Part shown: piece after piece, positions 49,328-59,492 of the stretch
How the letters are laid out: each line of letters begins with the position of its first letter
Position numbering within the stretch: position 1 is the first letter of the stretch
Source: Lineus longissimus
Lineage: Eukaryota; Nemertea; Pilidiophora; Heteronemertea; Lineidae
Direction of reading: 5' to 3'
Assembly: GCF_910592395.1 (NCBI RefSeq)
Contig: NC_088322.1
Span: 6,505,431-6,569,430 of the forward strand
DNA: 64,000 nt
Notes under the pieces: model-generated
What the model was told of the DNA's origin: nothing
Database searches by the model: none
The model's input: the letters and a program-made list of their open reading frames with translations, nothing else
Made by a program: the position numbers and the translations under genes

Positions 49328-51479
49328 CGAGTGTCAAACTGTGTATCGCGACGATTAACGCATATGTGGTACGCACCTTCATGCCTTTTGGCCGGTTTTG
49401 AGGATTGTCTGGATAGCTACGTTCGAAAGTCGGTCAGCGGGTAATAGCAAATGCGCAATACACGAGCGTGCAAGATATGATGCACTGTCAAGATGCATAC
49501 TTCGAATGTTGTTTATTAATGTCACCGATGTTTTCCAAATGGCATATCAAAAACATTCATGAGCAATGATTGAATTGAGGTGAACGGTCACAATAGCTCA
49601 TTTTCTAAGGACTGTATTGGGGGATATACATGGATTCATGACCCAAATGTACGATTATTTTGTATGAATTGGGCGATTATGTGCCCGAACAATGTTAATG
49701 TTAGGCGCATATCGTGTTGCCCATGCATTGTGCCAAATTGTACTACAGGTGTTTCAAAGGTGGTGAGAAATTTGGTGACAGACATTTTGATACTGAGTGG
49801 TGAACTCTGTATCAAAACGACCCTCTGCTTTGAGTCGTGTCTTAGATTAAGGATAGCAAGGCACAGACGGCTATGGATCCTTTTTAGAATAGACATGCAA
49901 GCACTGAGTTATTATCAACCAAATGCAAACAAACTTTGGACAAGATGTAATTTGTGGGCATTGACTGCAAAGAAATTGAAAATAGCAAAGGAAAAGAAAT
50001 CATCCTGATGTTGTGGGCAACGCTAAGCTGGTTCTAGTTTAATTATATTCCTTCTAGAATGTCAATAATGAAACTAATAAATAGATCAATGATATTTTTT
50101 TGCCAATTTTAATTACTAGTAAATTTGATTTAAAAAAGTATAATTTAGAATGATTTAGGTAACGACTTAATCAATTATTTGAAACCAACTGAAATTTATT
50201 CACTCATCAAGTGTATCTTGTAAATTCGTCCCTGTCCCGTCTACAACTGACCAAGATAAATACTATCAAATATTCTACCCGAATAATGACAATAGGCATA
50301 CCTTTGCCTGCCCCGACTGACCCCACACCAACATGTAAACCGTTTATCAGGCGTCCACGATAGTCTAAACGTTTCAGATGCTGACCCTCGCATCGAAAAT
50401 CCAGTTGGGTTGGCTAAAGGAACCCCAACCTTCCATTAGATTTAAGGCTGCCCTATCAGTAAAAGACAGGATAAAAGTACTACCTGAAACGCTGCTTAAT
50501 ATTACCATTAATCTAGGTATTTTAATGGTACCTTCTTGATATGCCATGCTCTTAAAGTGACCGTCATCAAGATGCCATTAGCACATATTATGCTTTATGA
50601 TAGAGGCGCCAGGTCATCAAGTGCCGAAGGATAGGAGGCAAAATTAGGTCAAAACGCGGGAATATTGTGTGATTCGTGCATTTTTAATAGTTACAGCTTT
50701 ACACGTGTATTACATGTATTACTCTAACGCATACATTACATATTTCAGGCATTATGCGTTCATTGAAAAATAATCAAGGCCAACGTGCTATTCATTTTTA
50801 TATAGAGATTTGTAACCACTTTGAAAAAGATCGTCTGTTTGAGGGGAACGTACCGTGACTGGGAAAGGACATGGTGATTTTTTTTTCAATGACGACGTGA
50901 TGACTTTAATACTACCGTATGGAGAAATGTTTCGGACTGCGTAGGCCAAATAGCAATTTACACTGAATATTCAAGAATGACTGTCACCGTTTACCTTTGA
51001 GCAGCAACATCTAGACCTATCTATTCCCAAGAGGTTCATGTATTTTCAAACTCGACGCAAAATGCGCTCTTCTGGGTCAGACTGTCGATTTCAAGATTAC
51101 GAATGTATTTAAATCCAAGAAATAACCTGGGGGTACTTACCAAGGGAAAACCACGGAAAAATCTGCGTAAGATGGCGATATCTTAAAATCAAAACTAGCG
51201 TCGATTATACTGCCGTGTTTCGATTTAGTGCGGGGTTTTGGTATTGTAAGTTTCACAGAATATTTTCCCGGTATAGCTTGACCCAGTTACCGGGAAATTG
51301 TCCTAATATCAGACATACTTGTAGTTCAATTAATGAATATGAATAACACGGTGCCATCTATAAATTGAATCGCAAACCGATACATGTCCATTTCCATGGG
51401 GTCCATAAACCATGAACGTCCGGGTATAGACCATGAGGGTCTGTGGTAGTGAGCGTACAGCGACAGTGATAGCCTAATA

Positions 51480-51532
51480 CCATTAGGCCCCGCGTGGTGG
51501 CGCTGAGGCAGCCACTGCCGGGGCCTAATTCT
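51480..51532. repeat. Short GC-rich inverted repeat
   Basis: ATTAGGCCCCG and CGGGGCCTAAT flank a GC-rich centre of about 27 bp (GGTGGCGCTGAGGCAGCCAC), itself partly self-complementary. Confidence 0.6.
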
Positions 51533-52660
51533 AAACGTTTTAATTTTTTTCCTTGCCCAGAATTTTGGGAAATACGACTGTCATCCGTGCTAGTAGAGTT
51601 GAAATTGACCTACTTAAAACTAATCAATTAGGATAATAACGGTGTAAAGATTTTATATGGATTTGGAGGGGGGATCTTTTCATACTGAACTTGATATACG
51701 GATGCTAATAAAAGTGTCTCACTAAACTTCATGATAGTAATGTCATCGTCTGCCTCAAGCAAGTTATTGGATCTTACACAATTTGTTGACAACATGTAAA
51801 CCATTTGAAATATAAATTTCGTTGCCGTACAGACCTAGAAATACATTGAAATGAAGAAGTTTTTCAGATGATTTTACTTAAGTTTTAAATTGATCATTGA
51901 CTCTCCACTTATTTTCACCCATCTTAAATGTTGTGTGCTACTGGCATATCTTACCCTCCCCATAAATATGATATAATATTTTCAAAAACTCTTCTTTAAA
52001 TTCTTTTGTTACATGTTTTCATGTTGATCTCAGAGAAATTACAAGGTGTCAATTGTGAATCCTCTTTCATGCAGTAACAGAGAAGAAATAACGTTTAGTC
52101 GAGTTTTGTAGTTGAGGATTCATGGAGTATGTGTAACTGTTCGTTTATCCACATAAGTGTAAAAAGCATTATAATATTTCTTATCAGAAGAAAATATATT
52201 ATATATATATTGGTTAAATAGGAATTTTTCAGTTATTTCATGCTGGTAAAAGTGATGCACGCAACCCAAGTATTGAAAAACTTTGGTGCCGAATAAGCTG
52301 CATATTCAACTTATTCTCCACCTCTCCCTAATTTGGCGATGTGTCAGTCGTCTTCCTGGGTTACACTCTGGAGAGATTGGCCTGGCTGAGAAGTCATGCT
52401 CAGGGTTTCCTAGTCCCCCCCCCACACACACACACCACACCCTCTCCATGAAGGGAGGCGCCGTCTGGCTTCTTGGAAGTCTGGGCAGATTGAATACATG
52501 TAAGATGTCACATGAGCCTGAATTGTCAGAATCCCTAATCATCAAAGTGAAGTGAAGAAGAAATGAGATGTTACATGTACATAGAAGTAACTAGCAGAAC
52601 AGTGACATGTGCTCTAGCCAGGACAATCTGCTTTATCTCGTCCCCAGATCAGCCATATCT

Positions 52661-53327
52661 TAAACACATCCAGAGGTATTAAGGTAGCAGGAAGGGGTGG
52701 GCGTTTGTGGTTTCCGAGTATGAGGGGGTATAGGGGCGTCTGTTGACTGTGCTTTTAGAGAGACTAGGCATGTGCCAGTCTCTCTAAAAGCACAGTCAAC
52801 AGACAACCATGCCGTCCCGAGCTTTGCGCGATATGGACTATTCTGGAAAAACTCAATGAGCAAGGTATTATGCTCATTAGCATAATCTATTATCGGCCCC
52901 TGCTCGAGTTAATCTTGCGCAGTGTTGCTTCTGCCCACATACATCGTGCTGGAAAACGTCTCGTACAAAGAAAGTCTGGCATGCGCCAGACTAATAAGTA
53001 AAAAACTTCTGGCTGCGCGAGACTAATGTGAAAAAATGACCATTGCAGAGACTCTGTGACGTAGGCATACATTTTTTACAATTAAAAATGCTCTCAAAAG
53101 ACGATATGGAATGATTATCTATTAACATTTCCTGAACTATATACCTTCAAATTATCACTTTACATAAATAGGTCGGCGTCAGGTCGCGTGCTTTTCTTTC
53201 CTCGTGACAATATGCAGCACAATAGTTACAACCCCATAATCGCGCTATAAGTCCATAATGAGAACACGGTGACCCGTTATAAGTGTTTTGCTATTTTGCC
53301 GCTACGCGGCGCGTTTGGTCCTTGCGT
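52661..53327. repeat. ~590-bp dispersed repeat, copy B, with hairpin insert
   Basis: Pairs with 48741-49327. After GTTGACTGTGCTTT it carries about 70 bp absent from copy A, containing the perfect inverted repeat 52739-52804. Confidence 0.9.
52739..52804. repeat. Perfect 28-bp inverted repeat (hairpin)
   Basis: GTCTGTTGACTGTGCTTTTA plus GAGAGACT at 52739-52766, then 10 bp, then the exact complement at 52777-52804. The left arm belongs to the parent repeat sequence, so the right arm looks like an inverted copy of it. Confidence 0.95.
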
Positions 53328-54154
53328 CTAGATGTTACATCATAGAAGTGTATGACAGGATTGCAGGATTTTTCAAGTAAAGGCACTTTCCTTTTCTCCA
53401 CATCGGGAGACAAGACTTCTGTGTCAAGTCACTGAATTGATGAGACAAATTCACATATTTGAAAGGCATCTAATCAAGGCAGCCCTTCATTGGACAACAT
53501 CAGAAGCTGACCAGGATCATGAAAAAAACGGACACGGAGAGAAGTTTAAAAGAGAGATTTATTCATAATTGTACATGTATTCATAATACAGATTTGTTTT
53601 TATAATGCCGTTTTTATCAAAAATCCCCATTATTGGGAATAACCTGGATCTACCTGGTATTAGGGTAGCCTTGTCTGAAAACACTTTTAAAGCATAGCTT
53701 CAGTACAAAATTTAACTCATCCTTCCTCGTCAGTGATGCTTTATACATATAGATTTGATCATTGGTTTACAACATAAAGGCTTTAATTGAGCTAATATAG
53801 TTCAGCTGACAATACATGAACACAATTCGAGATACAATTCTACTTAGCAAAGTAACCTCAATCTATCTCAGTCAAATAAATAAACATTAATGTCCGATAG
53901 GAGATATTGGCAGATAACTCCATCCCATAGCACTACATGAAAACTCTTAGAATCATAAATTAAAGTAATATTTAAAACCAGATTTGCTAAACCTGATAAC
54001 TCCCAGAATATCACCACTGTTGTCAGCTCTTCCATAGCATGTCCAAGAAATGAAAGTGGCTTTAGGTCTACATACAATACTCTACATTCAGAATGACTGG
54101 CATGATTAATGTTGTAACACACAAGTGTAGAATGACAAAAATGGAATGAATCAA

Positions 54155-54281
54155 TGGGTGATATGAATAACGACTAGCAAATGCTTTTATCTAAATCTCC
54201 ATGTACATTTACACTAGGCCTTCCTGTACAAAACCGGAGTAAAAGCTAAAAGCATTTGCTAGTCTTTATTCATATCACCCA
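54155..54281. mobile_element. 127-bp hairpin element just downstream of OGFOD3
   Basis: TGGGTGATATGAATAACGAC..TAGCAAATGCTTTTA at 54155 is mirrored by TAAAAGCATTTGCTAGTCTT..TATTCATATCACCCA ending 54281. It ends 28 bp from the OGFOD3 stop codon. Its TTTATT (minus-strand AATAAA, near 54265) could serve as the OGFOD3 polyadenylation signal. Confidence 0.85.
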
Positions 54282-54308
54282 ATGTGTTGATGAATGTTGC
54301 TGAAACGC

Positions 54309-56743
54309 CTATCGCAGTACAGGATCTTTTATGGCTTTCGTAGCATCACAAGTAAACGAGACGGTGATGGCGTATCGCGTACCACTTTCTAGTTTTTCCA
54401 CAAAATGGACATTCTCTGACCCAGATGTGAAGAAGGACAGGCGTCCCTGCCTTGGCTCAACCGTCCTGTTTGTATCTTTGTCTATGAAGACGAAGCGTCC
54501 TCCAGTGAAGTCCGTCCCATAATCCGCCAAGTAGAGCAGAGACGTGTAGTGAAACGAACCATATGTTTCCTATAGTAAGAAAAACAATAATGTGCATAAA
54601 GCACAAACTACATGTACATGACAACTACACAGTGACTGCGTGTGATCTAAGGCAAGTCTCGTTACCTAAGATGGCTTTGTTCTTTGAACATAGAAAAGAG
54701 ATTCAACACCTTCCACACGGGTTCCTTTGAAAAAAAATTAGTATTGCATCAGCACGAATCTTTACCTTATCTACATGAGGATGCCAGTACTCATCATGCA
54801 CAGTCTTCTTAGGCTTTGTGGTCATGCGAGAGAAAAATGTTGGCTTGGTTAGAAACAGCTCCCCTGGAGGGATTCCAAACTCTTGAGATATCGTTCGATG
54901 GATTTTATTCTTCACCGCCCTGGAAAGATGAAATGATAAGTCAAACAGGGGATGAGTTCAATCGACGAGGTTTGTAGATGAGAGCCTGCCCACTCTGAGC
55001 ATACTTCTTTGCTGGTCAAGTCAATAAATCTTAGAAAGCTCGCTGTTAGCATGTTCAAGTCAAACTCTGAGACATTACTGGAAACAGCTATGACACAATC
55101 ATACGTGTTTAACTACACAAATCTGACCTGTATAAATTGAAATCTTCTTGAGTAAACACTTTCTTATTCTCCATGACCCTGAACACATCAACAAACTTGT
55201 CACCTGCCGATAAAGCTCCTGAGTGCAGATCTAGGATGGATGCCTGGAACAAGAAGGACTCATGAAATGTTCTGAACTATAGATCCATGCACTTGATTGG
55301 GACCAACGTTTACGAAAACGTCGCGTCACGTCACGTTACACTGATGTAAAATGCATGGTGACGTGACGACGGCCAACACTACGTCATGTAAACGTTGTTC
55401 CCAACCAAGTGCATGAATCTATAGTTTAGAGGTAGTCAATTTAAGTCACACCATGAAATCTTCCCAGTCTCGTCCAGAGACAATGGACATTGAAATAAAG
55501 TGGCAGAATTGTACGATAGTTTCTTGCTCACTCAAATGGCAAGACAACACCTCAAAATCACCTGGAGGGTGAATATGATGACAGAGAAACTTACCCCACC
55601 ATTGGATCCTCCCAAAGCTAACCCTCTCTTCGCTATACTGTAAGTGTAAAGGAAAGAAGTGTTAACACCACACTTGTAACACGTAAGTCGTACTTCCACC
55701 TATCAAATCCCTGTGTCTTTTGCGCTTACACCTATGAATTGCCGTGTCTAAATAGACCCGTGTGTCAAATCCCCGTGTCTATTAGCCCCATCAAGCTCGA
55801 TGGGGCTAATCGGGGGCTAATTTAGACCCGTGTTCAACATGGGTTTTTTGATAGGTGGAATCTGAATAGCCCCGGCAATTGCAAGTTCTAAGACCCGGCG
55901 ACAGATGGCGCAGTGTAGTTGCCTCGGTATTGCGCACGCGAAATTCCCCTCCAACAGGAAAGAAACACAGGAGAGCTCCTTACCTACAGCGCACCTGTCG
56001 CCGGGGCTATTAACCATTATCTAACACCACTGATAGGTGTAAGTAGTGCGCCCCGGGTTTTTTGACACACGGCGAAGACACGGGTCTTAAAAAAACAAGG
56101 GGTTTTATGATAGGTGGAACTACGACTAATGACTGTCATATGCGAGTTACTGAATTTGTTGTGGTAACCAATCATTGTCTTCATTCTTCAAGCACATTGG
56201 AAACACACGAAGGGTTGAGAACATGTACATCACCTGCTGATAACTTCCAGAAGCAAATGGAACTCTTTAATCTTTAGAATAGGTCAATATCATGTACTTA
56301 CTCTTGAAGTTTTGCTGCTTCATCTTGTGTAATTACTGAATCCATCACAACTCTCCCACAGGACTTAGGAATGCATGCTAGAAAATAAAGTATAATGAAG
56401 TGTAAATGACTGTGTTAGACTTGGAGTACTTACTGAATTAATTCAAAGATTTTGAAAGCTCCCCTATTTCATTTTGTCAACTGGTGTACCAAGGTCTTCG
56501 AGAGTGACCATTTATCACCTACCTTCAAATCTGTCCTTTTCCTCTTCATAATCTTTTGAACACTCGATACTGATGTGTCTGCGATCAATAATTTCTCCTG
56601 AACTGGCAATGGTAGTGTTCTTACCAACCCCAGGGAGATAGAAACGGACGAACAGGAGTGAACCAACCACAAGGACAATGCGGATGATAATTCTCTTGTA
56701 TAGTTTCTGTGACTGTGGTTCAATCAGATCTGATGGTTGGTCA
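54309..56743 (-). CDS. OGFOD3: OGFOD3, membrane-anchored 2-oxoglutarate/Fe(II) oxygenase; first exon not located
   Basis: A prolyl-4-hydroxylase-like dioxygenase; its substrate is unknown (family knowledge). Exons: 56743-56523, 56377-56302, 55637-55595, 55243-55128, 54919-54766, 54569-54309 (stop 54311-54309). Phases agree throughout, giving 289 residues; the human protein is 319, so about 30 N-terminal residues sit in an unseen upstream exon. Membrane segment RIIIRIVLVVGSLLFVRFYL, then SGEIIDRRHISIECSKDYEE. CIPKSCGRVV, LALGGSNGGASILDLHSGAL and FLTKPTFFSR match the family. Iron ligands: HVD in EYWHPHVDK and the distal His in SGSENVHFVEK. The Arg of GTRYAI should hold 2-oxoglutarate. It lies head-to-head with CDK5RAP3. 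Confidence 0.94.
55275..55426. mobile_element. Fold-back element (OGFOD3 intron)
   Basis: AACTATAGATCCATGCACTT..ACCAACGTTTAC at the left is mirrored by GTAAACGTTGTTCCCAACCAAGTGC..ATCTATAGTT at the right. It begins about 32 bp from the splice acceptor of exon 55243-55128. Confidence 0.85.
55686..56127. mobile_element. MITE with 20-bp inverted ends (OGFOD3 intron)
   Basis: Left AGTCGTACTTCCACCTATCA, right TGATAGGTGGAACTACGACT, one mismatch. The inner TAGCCCC / GGGGCTA and GACCCGTGT / ACACGGG words also pair, so most of the element can fold back. Fully inside the intron between exons 56377-56302 and 55637-55595. Confidence 0.9.
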
Positions 56744-57115
56744 CTGTAAAGGAAGAATATACTGACGTTAGGGGCTTGCTATTCTCAAAGCAAACAATTA
56801 CAAGGGCAGCATTGTGAAACAATTTCCTGGCATTGCCATGCCAATGGTGATATATCCTGAAGCGCTACTACCTATCATGTTAGCAAAAATGGTTGGGGCG
56901 ATTATATTTTAAGACAATGTACAACAATCAGACCGATGGCGATGCCCACGTTGTGACATATGACGCCTAACGGGCCAGGGCGCCTGTGGTCGTGGAGAAT
57001 TTTGCCCGACATTCTCTGGGAGGTAAGTCACAAGTGATCTTGTTGATGAAGCTCTGGATGCAGTGGATGTTGTTGACTATTTTGTCAGTTTTTGATGATG
57101 ATGTCATTGTGATTG

Positions 57116-57439
57116 GGTTATGACTGTTGAACACCCACTTTCCCGGTTTTCCACTAGAGGCGCCACTGTCTAAGCTTGAAAAACATTACAAGTCGTTGTG
57201 GTGTAGTATGCACCGAGCAAATCTGTGAGTTTTATTTAGGCCTAGATAAAAAATATGTATTTTGGCATGAAGACTATGAATTGTATTCTTTATGCCAAAA
57301 TACATCTTAAAACTTTTTTCATATAACTCACGGATGCTCGGTGCATACTACACCTGTTGGTCTTGTCTCACTTCGTGATTAAAAACAGTGGCGCCCCTAC
57401 CGGGAAAACTAGACAAGTGGGTGTTCAAAAGTCATAACC
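57116..57439. mobile_element. Near-perfect palindromic element upstream of OGFOD3
   Basis: GGTTATGACTGTTGAACACC at 57116 is mirrored by GGTGTTCAAAAGTCATAACC ending 57439. Further pairs are GGCGCCACTGT / ACAGTGGCGCC, GTAGTATGCACCGAGCA / GCTCGGTGCATACTAC and ATGTATTTTGGCATGAAG / TTTATGCCAAAATACAT, almost to the centre. It lies in the OGFOD3 5' region or first intron. Confidence 0.92.
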
Positions 57440-58499
57440 TGGCGATTGATGATGAATTCATACTTTTCTTCCTCCTTTCCGGAATTTCTTTCAACTTTTT
57501 GTTTTTTTCCACGTATTCTCGTTGAACTCATTATTTTGATGGGCTATTTCGGAGGATAAGATCACACTTGAGAAATCACAAAACCCTAGATTAGTGGCAG
57601 TAACCAGAGTTCTGGAGATTGCAACACGTGCAAAAAGTGCAGATGTAAACTTCCGGATAAAATTATCATGCAGCCAATGTGGCAATTTATGAAAAATTCC
57701 AAATATAAATGATTTTCATATCATAAAATAATTACAGAAAAATACATATTATTTGTTTACCATCATAATACCTGAATAAATAAGAGTTTTTATATTTAAT
57801 GAGGTTGTGACGTATGTAACATACATTAATGATCCCATGTGCTAATCTATATATAGACTCCAAGTGGGGTAGGTGTAAACTGTGGACGAAAGTGTGGACG
57901 AAACTGTGGCCAGCGGCCCTCTAAGTTTGGTGGGCTTGCATTTCTTTGTCTTTCAATATATTTAAAAGAAATTGCAGTATATTATGCATTATAATCTTTT
58001 TAATTGGTCAGCGAAAGCAAAAAAGAAAAAAAAATATTTACACCTACCTACACCAACCTACAGTTTACACCTACCCCTCCAGTGTATTTACGTTTTGAGG
58101 TCAAGGTCACAAGTGGTACGTTTATTAACCATTCACGAAATTGTCACCACATCATCTCAAAAAAATCCTATTTTTGCACAATATTTTGGCTTCAAGCGAC
58201 AGCGAGGTTTGTAATTAGCTGCATTATTTTACGATGGAAATGTAGGAAGTGACGTTGACCTTCGATAAAATGTAAAGTAAGAGTGTTGGAGGGTTTGAAA
58301 AGCAGATGTAAAGACTAAGTCAAGTCACAGGTGACATCATCATGAGATGAGTGACTTGTAAACACTACAGTAGTAAACTGCATGCAGCTAGCTCCTCTGA
58401 CATGTCTGAGACTGAGTCTGACTGTCCCGGACCATGCTGACCACTCTCTCTACTCTAACTCTGCTCTAGCTCTGTGCTCAGCAGCGCAAAGTCAATTGA

Positions 58500-58830
58500 G
58501 CTTGCTGAGCACAGTGGGTGTCACAGATCGGAGGTTTTGGGGATCTAGTACTCTGGTGTCTCAGATCGGAGGTATGGTGACGATTATGTATGGTGTCTCA
58601 CATTGCACATTGGAGGTAGGGTGCTTGGTGTCTCAGATCAGAGGTTCGGGATCACATGGTCAGGATGGTGTCTCAGATCGGAGGTACTAGGTAGGGTGCT
58701 TGATTAATGTCTCAGATCGGAGGTTTTGGATCACCTGGTGTCGCAGGTTTTGGATCACAGTGACATGGCATGATCTTGGTGTCTCACACTTGGAGGATGA
58801 GGGGTGCTTGGTGTCTCAGATCGGAGGTTG
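58500..58830. repeat. Irregular minisatellite, GGTGTCTCAGATCGGAGGT
   Basis: About nine variants of GGTGTCTCAGATCGGAGGT occur, separated by 10-30 bp spacers such as TTTTGGATCAC and AGGGTGCTTG. They lie about 0.7-1 kb upstream of the CDK5RAP3 start codon. Confidence 0.8.
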
Positions 58831-58844
58831 AATCTGAATTCACC

Positions 58845-58985
58845 ATGGTGAATTTAGCGTTCACCATGATCACCATGGTGAATTCATGCTCACCATCGTA
58901 ACTATTTCACCGTCCCAATTCACCATGGTGAAGTGCTGAATTGTGGGATTTACCATGGTGAAATTGAGACATATCTTTTCTTCGC
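58845..58985. repeat. Cluster of TTCACCATGGTGAA palindromes
   Basis: The 14-bp palindrome TTCACCATGGTGAA or close variants occurs at least four times, with ATGATCACCATGG and GCTCACCAT between. A locally amplified palindrome upstream of CDK5RAP3. Confidence 0.75.
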
Positions 58986-59492
58986 TAAGCAAGGCCTTAG
59001 GAGCAACACCCCTCCCCTGTCTTTCTGCTTGGATGCTGGTTTGGTTATCATCCCCTATTCTTCTTGTAGTATCTCATCTCCTTCGCTTGCTTCTGTCTCG
59101 TGTGTGTTGTTCGATTAGTCGCCAGTGACATTACTTTCAACAACGGCAACAACATGATGACCACAATAAAGTGTCCCCGTCTTCATTCTGGTCCTGGGAT
59201 TCTGGTCTGTGCATAGGCGTAGACTTTGTTTATCATATGATGACAGAAATATATTCGAAATATCAGTCAATTGGTAATGAACATCAATTGCCACAGTCAT
59301 TCTAATAAATTAACATTAGTTACCAGTTGCTTGAAAGAAATGCCTATGATCAGTGATAAAAATGAGCCGATAGGTGAATGAACGTTACCTGACAAGAAGA
59401 GTCAAAGACATCTTTTCGTATTTCTTCCGAAAGTGACAAGCATATATTTAAACCTAGAATTATTCCATTCCAGCTACAGCACGGGAAGAAGC

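Larger units (their letters stand above)
48122..54308. other. Gene-poor intergenic stretch between the Ig-TIR gene and OGFOD3
   Basis: It separates the 5' end of the Ig-TIR gene from the 3' end of OGFOD3. It holds the two ~600-bp repeat copies, a short GC hairpin near 51480-51532 (ATTAGGCCCCG..CGGGGCCTAAT) and the hairpin at 54155-54281. A 142-codon plus frame at 49580-50008 was not recognised. The AT-rich stretch 50000-52300 shows nothing gene-like to the eye. Confidence 0.6.
56744..59492. other. Divergent interval between OGFOD3 and CDK5RAP3
   Basis: Should contain OGFOD3 exon 1 and both promoters. A frame 57491-57685 (-) and a lysine-rich stretch near 57430-57510 (-) were considered for exon 1, but neither gave a convincing start and donor. 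It also holds the palindromic element at 57116-57439 and the repeats at 58500-58830 and 58845-58985. Confidence 0.5.

Noticed and set aside
49580-50008. 142-codon plus-strand frame
   Set aside because: No recognisable family, odd composition, no splice or promoter context. Probably chance in the gene-poor interval.
57491-57685. First exon of OGFOD3
   Set aside because: The frame has a start codon but no compatible donor of the right phase, and its sequence does not resemble the family N-terminus.
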